DNA of 26,699 bases from Porogramme epimiltina. Lineage: Eukaryota; Basidiomycota; Agaricomycetes; Polyporales; Polyporaceae. Below, in pieces: positions 8,486 through 18,719 of this stretch. Positions within the stretch are counted from its first letter, which is position 1. Every line of letters begins with the position of its first letter. The stretch is from the NCBI GenBank assembly GCA_900155495.1, contig FTLJ01000255.1, positions 968 to 27,666 on the forward strand, in the 5' to 3' direction. Both the position numbers and the translations under genes were made by a program. The notes beneath the pieces were generated by a model, which was not told the DNA's origin, searched no databases, and saw nothing but the letters and a program-made list of their open reading frames with translations.

Positions 8486-9956
8486 TTAAGGGTCCAGTGG
8501 CTCGGAGAAAACGTGGCAAACGCACGGCTTGTTAAGGAGGCTCTCGGCACCGGTATAGAATAGCAAGTCGTAGAAGAAGACACCGACTTCGCAAATGGCG
8601 CATTAGCGCAGCTGGGAGATGGGCGCGCGGACTTAACTTACCGAGGGCGCCTAGGATGGGAGCAATCACCGGGCACCAGAGCCAGTATTGGTTCCTGAAC
8701 GTAAATACTGCGGACGTACATTTGAGTAAACCGCGTGTACGTGTGGCAGCCATCACTATACGCTTACCATCCTTTCCGTAGCCGACCATCGAGGTCAAGA
8801 GCCTAGGACCCAGGTCACGCGCAGGGTTAATTGCGTAACCTAGCGTAAAAGATCGGTAAGCACTGGTCGAGAGCATCAAGTGGCGTGTGTATCTACCTGT
8901 TTGCATTCCTAGAGCGGCACCAATGCCGAGAATTATGATGAAGAGAACAAGCGGAGCAAGGCCAGCGGGGGGTTGTCCATTGTTTTTGTCCAGCATCGCG
9001 CAGACAACAATGAGGAGCACAGCGGTGCCAACGAACTGTGTTCTAGAGTCAGGAAGTGAAATCCCGTATGTTGTAGATAGAACAGACCTCGTCGAAGAAA
9101 CACGAAACCGAAGTCATGTATGGTAGCTATGCGCATTACAAAGTTAGCGGCAAGTTTCACGTAAAACAACACATGGGCACGCACCGCGTACGTAGAGAAT
9201 AGACTTGCGGTTCCAGGGACAGTTCGAATGTGGCGACCACCTTCAACGAGATCGATAGCGTGGATATAGTTCGCGTAAACGATGCCGGCACCACAAAGCC
9301 CGCCCATGAGCTGCGCGAAGATGTATGCGGGAACCTTGCGCCAGGGGAAGTCTCTGAAAGTGGCGAGGGCAATTGTCACAGCAGGATTGATGTGCCCCCC
9401 AGAAATGCCACCAGAGACCCACACCCCGAGCGCGGTGCCCACTGCCCATCCGAAATTGAGCGACAAATAGTCCTATACGCGAAGAAGCACAAGCGCACGA
9501 GCGTCAGCTATCGGTCAGCGAGTTATGTACGATGACATCTCCGTCCCCAAAGCTTGGGGTGAGAGCAAGGTCGCCTTCGAAGGGTAGGGAACAATGGTAC
9601 TTACGCCAAGAGGGGCAGATGCGACCGCGGTGTTCTTAGAGAGGACGGTCTGGCAGTCTACACCGTTCCCGAAAATGATCAGAATCATGACGCCGAAGAA
9701 CTCGGCCGCGGGCTCCTTAATGTACTCGCTGGGAAGGAGTGGATAAGTGACGTCGCGGGGGGATGAAGGTGGGAATAGCATACCGGATTCTGGACCACCT
9801 GTTCGGATACTTCGTGTAATCGTCGAGCTCCATCCCGGGGTCGACGGTGCCTTGGGAGCAGACCTCGATGTCATCCGCATGACTCCTAGCCTCCTTCAAA
9901 TAGCGGTCGCCTTCGGAGGCGGGGAAGGAACGCTTGTTGAGAGAGTGCTGAGACAT
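8486..9956 (-). CDS. Aquaglyceroporin (MIP family, 333 aa)
   Basis: Eight exons: 9956..9784, 9728..9605, 9472..9185, 9126..9088, 9035..8897, 8839..8768, 8707..8642, 8586..8486. All phases close. It is a plasma-membrane channel for water, glycerol and small neutral solutes. The first pore motif is [10 protein letters not shown] (N128-A130). The second is [13 protein letters not shown] (N259-A261); the Asp after NPAR is the usual mark of the glycerol-conducting subgroup. Six hydrophobic segments are visible, for example [20 protein letters not shown] and [19 protein letters not shown]. The 65-residue hydrophilic N-terminus ([20 protein letters not shown]) is typical of fungal members. Exon 4 is only 39 nt ([13 protein letters not shown]). 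The ATG at 9956 follows a TATA-like box at 10041-10034. A role in osmotic or glycerol balance is inferred from the family. Confidence 0.9.
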
Positions 9957-10033
9957 GATAGACAGGGAGAACGAAGGAGACACGGGAGACCGTAACTGGG
10001 GAATCCTGAGGAGTTTGGGGCACCCTCCCGGGG

Positions 10034-10041
10034 TTTAAATA
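10034..10041 (-). promoter_or_regulatory. TATA-like box of the aquaglyceroporin
   Basis: TATTTAAA on the minus strand, about 80 bp upstream of the ATG at 9956. Spacing and orientation fit a core promoter. Confidence 0.5.
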
Positions 10042-11908
10042 GAGCTCGAGGGAGGAGAGAAGGCGGAAGGCATGCGGACCGTGACGAGGGAATGCTAAGA
10101 CGAATCTGTGGGCGAAAATTGGCGGCTACAAAGTCATGTTATTACGCACCGGGGACATAATTCGCCCCACCGGTTCTCGAGCCGGACGCCTGGCCGGCCA
10201 AAGACGGAGGGGAGGAAGGCGCGGGGCCCCATGACGCGGGGTGGTGATGTTCTCTCCAGACGCACCGTCACGAAACAGACAACTTGCCCATCTCACAGTC
10301 GCCCACCCCTTCCGCTTTCGGTGCCGTGTGAGGCACGTCGGATCGGACTTTGATCGCGCCACCTACGCGAGAGCGCCCGGTTCCGGCTTTGGTCCTCACC
10401 ACCCTTTTGACCTCGTCTCTGGCTCACCTGGTCGGACTTCGCGCGCCGACAGGTCGAAAAGCCGTTTGCTAGCTCGTTCGATCAGCGTGTCTCAGCACCG
10501 CTCGAGGCCCCCGTCCATTCTAGCCCGTCGGCCGTCTCCCCATCCATACGGACGATCATCGAGCCAAGCCTAGATCAATACGCGCTCGTCCCGACTCCGG
10601 GACGTAAGCCTTCCCTTCGGCAACGTTTCATTCTCTTCCGTCGCCTTCTTCTCTTCTCCGCGCACGCATTGTGTCCTACAACCTCGTACCCTGGTGGAAC
10701 TCTCCAATTTGACACTCCGCAAAAGGACCGCGAGCTTACATCCTGGTGCGCTTCACCGTCGCCACCTGGTTAAGTTTGAACCGAGGAGCGTAAATCAAGG
10801 GTAAACGGACATCTGTGCACTGAATCTCATCACCTGATGGTTTGCGGTTGCCACACGCCCAACACACGCCCCCGATGCTTGTACGAACTGCAACGGAGCG
10901 TCCTTCTCCATGCTCCACAACGCCTTCATATAACGTACGGAGCGTCGTAGCATTCCTTCTCCGGCCACTTTTCCCTCCAGCTCATAACCCTCTTTTCCTA
11001 ATGCGATAAGACATGTCTAGACGTCTAGAAGGGTCCTCGACGCTGATACAACGGCGTTGACCCAACGTGCTCTTGTCTAAAGTGCTGGTCATGGGGCTTG
11101 GCGCTGTTTCTGCGCCATGCAGCTGTTCCGCTGCGGAAGTCCGGCCATACGCACGGAGTGCTTACAATAGCCACCTGGCAAGTCCTGAGCTCGAGGCACA
11201 TCACTTGTACCATTTCCCGCGGCGCCCGAAGGTCAAGGGGTACCCTCCCGACTACGCCTCCGTTATAGTCAGGGGTTCAATTGTCATGACAGGAGTTTAC
11301 TACATAGTTTTAGTACGCCGCTACCCGGACCCACGAGTTTCATGACCGGCCAGTGGGTGGCCAGACACTGGCTGAACGTGGCCAGTTCTTCCCACTGTTG
11401 CTTTTTGCCGGCGATCTTTAAATTGAGCACATCAAGACCAGTTTATCTCCCAATCTTGTGGCTACTATCGTCATGTGGCGACGATGCGTGTTGGATGAAC
11501 AAAACCAGATGTGTAGTACATGTAAACCGGCAAACGTGATCAAAAATGACGTATGTATCCCACCAGAATACTTATCCGACCTTCTCGGTCTGCAAAAGGT
11601 AGAAAGACACATTTGTACAGCATCTTATACACCTTCAAAGGTAATTGGGTGACATCTCTCGTCACTGGATAGTTCTGCATCTCCCCCTCTGTCTCCATTA
11701 GCCAGCGCGTCTTCCATTAACGCTGCGGCAGTATGTCAACCCTAACCCCGTATCAAAGCGATGTCTTCGTGGCGTAATATGAGCGCCTGCTGGCAGTGGG
11801 CGTGGTGCCGCAGCGGACGGCGGCAGGAGCCTCTTCTGCGACGCCCACTGTACTTGGTTCATTCCCCTGACCCGTCCACCTCTACGACCCATACCCTAAC
11901 TTCACATT
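10042..11908. other. Long intergenic region without a supportable gene
   Basis: Shared upstream region of the divergent aquaglyceroporin (-) and SYLF (+) genes. I checked both strands for spliced models and found none that hold a recognisable domain or good exon chain. 10600-10700 is CT-rich and could be a core promoter of an unseen transcript. 11330-11400 has several GGCCAG/CTGGCC motifs. 11280-11660 is less GC-rich. A divergent or lineage-specific gene or non-coding RNA cannot be excluded. Confidence 0.4.
11016..11029. promoter_or_regulatory. 14 bp perfect palindrome with TAGACGTCTA core
   Basis: TCTAGACGTCTAGA. It is the second copy of the core seen at 7902-7915, here about 1.06 kb upstream of the aquaglyceroporin start and 0.88 kb upstream of the SYLF gene. 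Whether any factor binds is unknown. Confidence 0.35.
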
Positions 11909-13206
11909 ATGTCTATGCTTGACAAATTCCGCCGTGGCGCACAGAAGGCTGGCATCCAGGCCACCGCGTTCATCAAGGAGGGTTCCAACAGACTGGCTAA
12001 TGAGTCCCAGCAATTCGCTCAGGGCTTTACTCTTCCTGGGGAGGCAGAGAAAGCGGCGAAGATCCTAGAGAGCTTCCTAGGTGTGTTACCAGCGCGATTT
12101 GTCCCGGAATAGAGTATTTACACATTCATTCAACCCATCTTGGACGGCTGCTTTGTCTAGCCGATCCTGAGCACCCTGAGTCCGCTCTCAATTCCATCCC
12201 GAAAGCCGTGCTTCAGCGCGCGCGGGGTACGTTCCATCCTACCTCGCCCTTCCGACACGATGTAGCCCGCTGACCACCCCGTCGCCTCTTCGTCTGCTTT
12301 ACCCGGATCCGCGCACGCCTGGACTCGTATCTGCGCATGCCCTTGCCTACCTCGGCACAACCCCAATTCCTTCATCCCCTTCCACGCACCCACAGGCCTC
12401 GCGATCTTCTCCGTGCTCAAGGCGGGCTTCGTCTTCTCCGGCAAGGCGGGCTCGGGGCTCGTCATCGCGCGGCTCCCCGACGGCTCGTGGTCCGCGCCGT
12501 CGTGCATCGCGACCGGCGGCGTCGGCTGGGGCCTCCAGATCGGCGCGGACATCACCGACTTCGTCATCGTGCTCAACAGCGAGGAGGCCGTGCGCGCGTT
12601 CGCGATGGGCGGGAACGTCACCATCGGCGGCAACATCTCCGCCTCGGCGGGCCCCATTGGCACCGGCGGCGCGGTCCAGGCGTCGCTCGCGCACCCCGCG
12701 CCCATGTTCGCGTACTCCAAGTCGAAAGGTGCGTCCTGCGGCCGTTGGCGGAGAAGAGAACGACGTCGCGGGCGTGTGCCGGTGGCGGCGGACCTTCCCG
12801 TCGTATTTCTCCGCGGGTGTTCGCGCTGGAATAGGAGGCGTGGTCCCCGGCTCGGCACTTCCCAATCCGCAACCCTGCTCTCCCATGCCTGCACCCGCAC
12901 TCGCTGACACGCGCCCTTCTCTCGCGCCCTGCAGGTCTCTTTGCCGGCCTGTCGCTCGAGGGCACGGTGCTCATCGAGCGCAAGGACGCCAACAAGGACT
13001 TCTACGGCTCCCCCGTGCCCGCGCGTGACATCCTCAGCGGACGGGTGCCCCCGCCCGAAGTCGCATCGAAGCTGTACGAGGTCATCGAGGCCGCCGAGGG
13101 CATCGACGAGTCTGGCCTGCCGGAGAGCGCGTACGTGCCGACCGCAGCGGGCGACCATATGGACATCCGACACGGGGGCACCGTGTTTGACGCCGAAGGG
13201 CACTGA
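11909..13206 (+). CDS. SYLF-domain (Ysc84/SH3YL1-type) lipid-binding protein, 280 aa
   Basis: Exons 11909..12080, 12161..12226, 12396..12728, 12935..13206; phases close. The protein starts MSMLDKFRRGAQKAGIQATA. A helical region follows (ILESFLADPEHPESALNSIP, then KAVLQRARGLAIFSVLKAGF), then the SYLF core (FSGKAGSGLVIARL, GSWSAPSCIATGGVGWGLQI, NVTIGGNISASAGPIGTGG, SKSKGLFAGLSLEGTVLIER). In yeast Ysc84/Lsb3 and animal SH3YL1, this domain binds phosphoinositides and acts in actin patch assembly and endocytosis at the plasma membrane. Those proteins carry a C-terminal SH3 domain. Here the chain ends with a short acidic tail (TVFDAEGH) and no SH3. The first ATG is preceded by CCCTAACTTCACATT. Assignment is secure; the cellular role is by family. 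Confidence 0.9.
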
Positions 13207-13899
13207 GGCGAGGACGGAGAATCGCGCGGACGGGAGGATGGATGGCTGGGATGGAAGGGGGAGCACGCGCCGACGGCCACCTCCGTCGGCGCACGAGACG
13301 GGCGGTGTTCACGCTTCGCACGACTTCTACGACACGATGTAATCATACGCCTGGTGACTTGCTGACCACCGACGTTTCCCTGTTCATTGTACCGCTGAGC
13401 ACCGTTGTATATACTGTTTTTGTACGGAACATGGGCCCATTCATATTATGCACATTCCTGATTCTGACGCCCACCGCGGCCCTGAGGCGAGCCAGTGGCC
13501 AGCTGTGGACGTTCCGCAGACACGAGAAGACAGCATTCAAGAAAAGCAAGGCGCACAATCTACATACAAGCGACAGAGTCCAGGTCCATATGCACATGCG
13601 TCGGATAAATAGCGTATGTCGCCCTCCACCCTCGACCCCCGCGGCACCGGCACCCCGATCTCCCGCGCGATCGCGCGGAGATATACATCGGCGGCGCGTC
13701 CCCTCCCACCTCTGCGCGCCCTGGCGCGCACACACCCAGCGGCGCACAGCGCGGCTCAATCTCGAGGGTGGACCCGATCGTGCACGTCCGCCGTCCCCAC
13801 GCCCACACAGCGCGCTGCCCCGGTGCTCCCTGGTGCCTCTCGCGGCGCACAGGGACCCACACGCACAAACGGCGCCACCGCACGGGACCTGGTCCAGGC
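13207..13899. other. Convergent intergenic region
   Basis: It lies between the stop of the + strand SYLF gene and the stop of the minus-strand protease, so it holds two 3' untranslated regions. No gene or repeat is seen. 13340-13610 is less GC-rich, and 13620-13890 is GC-rich and C-runned. Confidence 0.5.
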
Positions 13900-16019
13900 T
13901 CAGTACCGCGCGTCCCACGGGTTCCCGTAGCCCGGGTGGTACCCTGGCGCGCCCTGCTGCTGCTGGTGCTGCCCAGGGGGCCCAGGAGGAGGCTGCCCCG
14001 GGGCCTGGTACGGCTGGTACGGGTACGCCTGGCCCTGCTGCTGCTGCCCGGGCACGGCGTGCATGTCGTACGCCTCGGGCGCGGGCTCGTGCAGCGCCTG
14101 GTACGGCTGCTGCGCGCGGAAGAACGCGACGCGCTGGCCCTGCGCCTTGCGCCGGCGCGCGCTGACGCAGCAGCCCGCGACGGCAGCGATGAGGAGCACG
14201 CCGGCCGCGACGGCGAGGCCGATGACGAGCTTGAGGTGCGCGCGGATGCGCTCGCCGAGCGAGGCGCCCGAGGGCGTCCACGGGGAGTTGCCGCGCACGG
14301 AGAGGAAGTCGGCGTGCGCCTCGGACGCGTTCGTCGTCAGCGGGAGGAGCTGCACGTACGGGTCCGCGGTGCTGTTCGTCGAGCCGTCGACGAAGTCGCC
14401 GAAGTTGATGTAGGTGTAGGCGTTGCGGACTGTATTGGTGGCGGAGAGGGGTTAGGGGTTAGGGTTAGAGAGACGGGGAAGCGGAAATGAAACCACACGC
14501 ACGGAAGGCCATGCCGAAGATGGCGTCGTAGGTCGAGCTCGAGGACGACATCGGCTGGAACTGGGGGAGTGCAAGACACCGTCAGTGGGCACGGCCTGTG
14601 TCAGCGAAGACGGGGACGTACCGCGCCAAAGCAAACGTGGTTTCCGTCCGAGTCCGTCGCGTTCAGGTCGATGTTCGCGTCTAGCGGGTGAATGGGGAAG
14701 CTGACGCCGCCGAACTTGAACGTCACGTTGACCTCCTTATCGCAGGGAATTTGCCAGATGTCGCCGGACAGGTCGCTGCGCGAAACGAGTTGCGCGTCCG
14801 GTACATCCTCGTAGAATGCTCTCGCCACAGCCCTGCACGGTGACGTTAGGCGGAGCATGCGTCCAGCGATAAGTTACGCACGAAGGGACTTGAGGCAACG
14901 AGTAGCCGGTGTCGATGACGACCTATTATAGCTCGTAAGAGCGAGAGCACGTTATTCTCAAAATTGAACTTACGGTCAATTGCTTCGAATTAGACGTTGA
15001 GGACACGGATGTCTCGATGTCCAATTCACTGATAACATCATTCCCCGCGGGGCCAATGATCCCATCTTCGTCGAGGAGTATTTGCCAGTGCTGGTTCGCT
15101 GAGTTTGAGCTCGAAAGAACGGAGACGGATAGCTTGGGTTGAGACGTGATGTTTTCATGGCCGGACATAATTTCTCCTATCGTGAGGTCTCCTGTTGGAG
15201 ATGTCGTCGGATCGTCATTCCGTCCAAGGAGGACGGTGAGGTAGTTGGGTGTGGAGGTGTTTTGTCGGAAGATGCGGTCGAGCACAGCATCTCCAGATGA
15301 GTCACCGATCGCATCTTGCACTTGAGACCCAGAATTGGGTCCGAGACCGATGAGTCCACTCCCGTTGTCGTTCTCCGAGTCTTGTGTGACCGAGACTAGG
15401 TATCGCGGTGAGGAGGGTGATGCAGTGTAAAATGGATGGAGACGTACTATATGCTTGGTCTGAGACGGTATATCCGGCAAACACCAGCTCTGCCGTCTTC
15501 ACAGATCCTTCGTTCCGCACATCATTTCGGCGCCAAGCGTGTGGATGAGCTGTATGAGGGCGTACCTTCGACCTCGCCAACGGCATAAGTAACCTTGGCA
15601 GTCTTGCCAGTGCTCTTGGAGCTCGAAACGTCGCCTACCACCCATAGATCGGAGCTATAGGCAAGAGCGGTACGTGAGACCAAGATTTACGCTTGCCCGC
15701 GCGCCCCGGGCAGCCAAGTCACAGTTCATGACCATTACTTGGCGGTGTGGCGCGGGTGGGATATGATCGCAATGACATACCTTCCGGTGTCTATCTGGAC
15801 GGTGAAGGTCGTTCCGCCGAGCGTGATGTCCGCATCGTACTGAACATCGCCAACGTCGGATACGGATGTGGTGCCGGTGATGTTTGCACGGCGCGCGAGC
15901 TCGTGGGGGGAGGAGCGCGTTGATCGGGGCCGGCCGCGAATGCTGAAGTGGGCGGCATGTGCGAGATCCGAGGCTGAGAGGAGGAAGAGCGGAACGACGC
16001 CAAGTAATACCGGCTTCAT
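13900..16019 (-). CDS. Membrane-anchored A1-family aspartic protease with Q/P/Y/G-rich tail (549 aa)
   Basis: Eight exons: 16019..15781, 15654..15566, 15507..15448, 15395..14974, 14922..14882, 14832..14622, 14560..14503, 14429..13900; phases close. The signal peptide is MKPVLLGVVPLFLLSASDLA. The first catalytic motif is QIDTGSSDLWVVG (D77), the second VVIDTGYSLPQV (D274). A flap-like Tyr is in TYAVGEVEG. The core motif GLIGLGPNSG and several N-x-S/T sites suggest a glycosylated ectodomain. A single membrane helix (about 440-462, LKLVIGLAVAAGVLLIAAVA) is followed by a basic stop (RRRKAQGQR) and an ~80-residue tail rich in Gln, Pro, Tyr and Gly. By family it is a pepsin-like endopeptidase acting outside the cell or in the secretory pathway. 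It is a paralogue of the divergent gene at 16670, sharing its first three intron positions (exons 2 and 3 are 89 and 60 nt in both) but with two extra introns splitting exon 4. Confidence 0.9.
14430..14502 (-). repeat. Telomere-like CTAACCC repeats inside intron 7 of the minus-strand protease
   Basis: On the minus strand this 73 nt intron contains CTAACCCTAACCCCTAACCC, giving three successive CTAAC matches to the fungal branch-point consensus, about 20-35 nt before the acceptor. The run is only about three units, so it is not a telomere. Confidence 0.6.
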
Positions 16020-16669
16020 GGAGGCTGGGGTCGTGGTCGGGGAGAGGGGAGGACAGCTGTGGGAGGAGGGCTGCCTAGGCGCGGCGCAGCAACTCGGGGT
16101 TGGCAGGGGCTGGTGTGGCAGTGGGCGTGCGTTGACCGTGGATGGGGAAACAGCCGCTGGCGGTGGCACCGGTCACGGTCGGCGCTGCGGTGGTGTCTGA
16201 CCGTTGAATAGGACCGCGGACAAAATGATTTTGTTCGACATGTCGGCCCACGCGCGCATGGGCGGGTGCGCAGAGGGCGGGCGGGGCGGGCGAGAGCAAG
16301 ATAGGACACGACGCGTCGAGCGCCGAGCGAGGACGAGACAAGCCGCGACTCCGAGCGCGGTGGACTCGGGCGGACCGACGGGGCGGTGTGAGTGAGTGGC
16401 CGTGGTCAGCAACGGAGGGGGTGCCGGCTGGTGCGGGGGACTGACGCCGCACACGGCGATGAGAGCCGCTGGGGCCGCCCTCTGGCGCCGACAGGCTGCC
16501 AACGATCCGCAGATTCTCCCGCCCGTGGCCTGGAGCCCCAGTCCGTCCCCGCGTCCAACTTAACTCCTCCCGCAGCCGCCCCCTCCTCCCCACCACCACC
16601 ACCGCTGCGCCCCGACCGTCGCCCCCGTACACCGGGCACCCCGCTCTTTACAGCTCCCTCAAGGTCCGA
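16020..16669. promoter_or_regulatory. Shared divergent promoter region of the two aspartic proteases
   Basis: 650 bp between the ATGs of the head-to-head paralogues. No gene is seen. There is no clear TATA box near either start. The end next to the + strand gene is pyrimidine-rich (CCGCCCCCTCCTCCCCACCA near 16580), common in basidiomycete core promoters. Co-regulation is inferred from arrangement only. Confidence 0.5.
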
Positions 16670-18719
16670 ATGCGGTCCTTCCTTCCTGTCTTTTCCCTTC
16701 TCCTCGCCCGCGTCCACGCCCTCTCGTTGGACGTCCATGTCCGCTCTCGTCCCAACACCCTGACCGCCCGCGCGACAAGCCAGCACATAACCCCCGTCGC
16801 CAACACCCACAACGCAGAGTACATCGCCAATGTTACTCTCGGCGGTCGCGACATCCCCGTTCTGTTGGATACCGGAAGGTGCGCCTTATTTCCCCGCATA
16901 TTCGACCCCTGCTAACGCCTAGTAGTTCTGACCTTTGGGTAACTGGCTCCGTGCCAAATTCGAAGGACCTCGGAAAGTCCGTTTCTCTCAGTTATGCGGT
17001 GGGGAATGCTGCAGGCGAGTACTCCTCGGTTACGACACGTGCTGGTGCTCAATCTCCCCAGGCGACATCTACACGGCGCCGATGCAGTTCGCGAACTACA
17101 CCGTTAACGACCAAGCATTCCGTACGTGCCTCCAACTTGCCACCTTTCACCCACATTGCGCCGCATCCTTCGTCGGATTTCGCACACGGCCGCCCCATTC
17201 TAATTTTAATTCGTGATTCCTCTTGGTCCCTAAATTCGCTCCAGCCTCAAGCAGTATATTTATTCTAACGCTATCTCTACAGTTTTGGTGAAGGATACCT
17301 CTTCCTTCTCGGTCGACATCCAGTCCCAAGGATACGAAGGGCTCATCGGGCTCGGACCCAACACTGGGTCTGTTATTCGCGACGAAATTGATGATGCGAG
17401 TGGAGACAGCGTCCTTGACCGGATATTCTCCCAAAACACCACGTCCGCCAACTACCTCACTGTCCTTCTCAACCGTCTGGGAGACCCCGACAGCCCCTCC
17501 ACCGGTCAACTGACCATCGCGGAGACCCTCCCGCAGTATAGCAACATCACGAGCATGCCAAAGCTGTCCGTTACGAAGGTCCACAAGCTCACCGACGAGG
17601 ACCAGCACTGGCAGGTATATACCGACGCGAACGGTGTCATCGGGCCCGATGGGAACCCCATCTCGGTCGACTCGATCGTGCCCAGCGCGCCCGACGGGCA
17701 GCTCGTCGTCGTCTTCGACTCGGGCTTCACGCTCCCACAGGTGCCGCGCGATATGGCGGACGCGATCTACGGGCGCGTGCAGGGCGCCGAGTACAACGAG
17801 GAGTCCGAGGTTTGGACGGTCCCGTGCGACCAGCTCATCAACCTTTCCTTCAAGTTCGGCGGCGTCGACTACCCGATCCACCCCCTCGACGTGTCGAGCA
17901 GCGACTTCAACATGGTCAACTCGATCGGCGACCCGGTCTGCATCGGCACGTTCCAGCCGATTACGTCCGCATTCAGCTTGCTGGGAGAGTACGATATCAT
18001 TCTCGGAATGGCGTTCAGTACGTCGCTCCATCATCTCTGCCACCGTTGACGTATCTGACAGTTATGGATGATGTCAACAGTGCGCAACGTGTACACGCTC
18101 CTTGACTACGGCAACTTCATGGAGAACACCGCGAATGACCGCGGCGACCCCTTCGTGCAGCTGCTCCCGCTGACGAACGTTCAGACCGCACACGACGACT
18201 TCGTGCAGACCCGTCTCGGTGGCGTCGACACCACCAACAGCTCCGCCCATGCGCTTCTCCCCGCCAGCGAGCAGCAGCATTCGCCCATCTCCGAGGCGGA
18301 GAAGAAGAAGAAGTGAGCCCTTCTCGCGTTCATCTCGTCGGGTCATGACCGCGGCGGCTAATCCGGGCCGCACCCCTCCTCCCTCCACTAGGTACGAGGA
18401 GATGATCCTCAGCCGCTGGCCGTACATCTTCGTCGGCTGCGTCGCGTTCGTGCTCATCGTCGCGGGCCTCATCACGTGGCGCTGCTGCGTCGCGCGCCGC
18501 AAGCGCAAGGCCGCGCGCTCCGCCGCCGTGCTGCTCCCTGACACCGCGCGCGCGTCGCCGCGCTCGCCTGCCGCGCACCAGGTCTCGTTCACGCACCTCG
18601 AGGGCGGCCAGATGGAGATGCGCCAGAGCTTCAGCAAGGCGGGCCCGCCGCCCGGCTACGACGGCTACCGCGGGTCTGAGTACCGCACGTCGTTCGCGTC
18701 GAGCCGCACGCGCGTGTGA
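16670..18719 (+). CDS. Membrane-anchored A1-family aspartic protease (550 aa)
   Basis: Six exons: 16670..16878, 16926..17014, 17062..17121, 17283..18017, 18081..18312, 18392..18719; phases close. The signal peptide is MRSFLPVFSLLLARVHALS. The catalytic motifs are LLDTGSSDLWVTG (D67) and VVFDSGFTLPQV (D265). The core GLIGLGPNTG and LGEYDIILGMAF match the family. One membrane helix (about 452-473, WPYIFVGCVAFVLIVAGLIT) is followed by a basic stop WRCCVARRKRKAARS and a tail ending GPPPGYDGYRGSEYRTSF. Intron 2 (17015-17061) starts with GC, not GT. Intron 3 is 161 nt, against 52 nt at the same place in the paralogue. Intron 5 falls just before the membrane helix, and its retention would stop the protein at once after KKKK. 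It is probably a cell-surface or secretory-pathway endopeptidase; substrates are unknown. Confidence 0.9.

Noticed and set aside
10108..10573. Possible genes in the aquaglyceroporin upstream region
   Set aside because: Open frames are short, Arg/Ser/Pro-rich and differ between strands; no introns or domains support them.
12157..13266. Long open frame (369 codons) on the minus strand opposite the SYLF gene
   Set aside because: It runs antisense through SYLF exons and introns, is Arg/Pro/Ala-rich and has no domain. It is a codon-bias shadow of the GC-rich real exons.
13242..14490. Several + strand open frames over the protease tail
   Set aside because: Antisense shadows of the Q/P-rich tail exon; Arg/Ala low complexity, with no splice logic.
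14430..14502. Telomere end or interstitial telomere block
   Set aside because: Only about three imperfect units, inside a well-supported intron.
15160..15450. Alternative acceptor closer to exon 4 of the minus-strand protease
   Set aside because: Using the CACAAG acceptor changes the phase; the CCTAG acceptor at 15396 keeps phase and gives ISVTQDSEN, aligned with the paralogue.
17147..18043. 298-codon minus-strand open frame opposite the + protease
   Set aside because: It mirrors exon 4 of the protease; composition is charged and unlike a folded protein, and the sense strand has the catalytic motifs.
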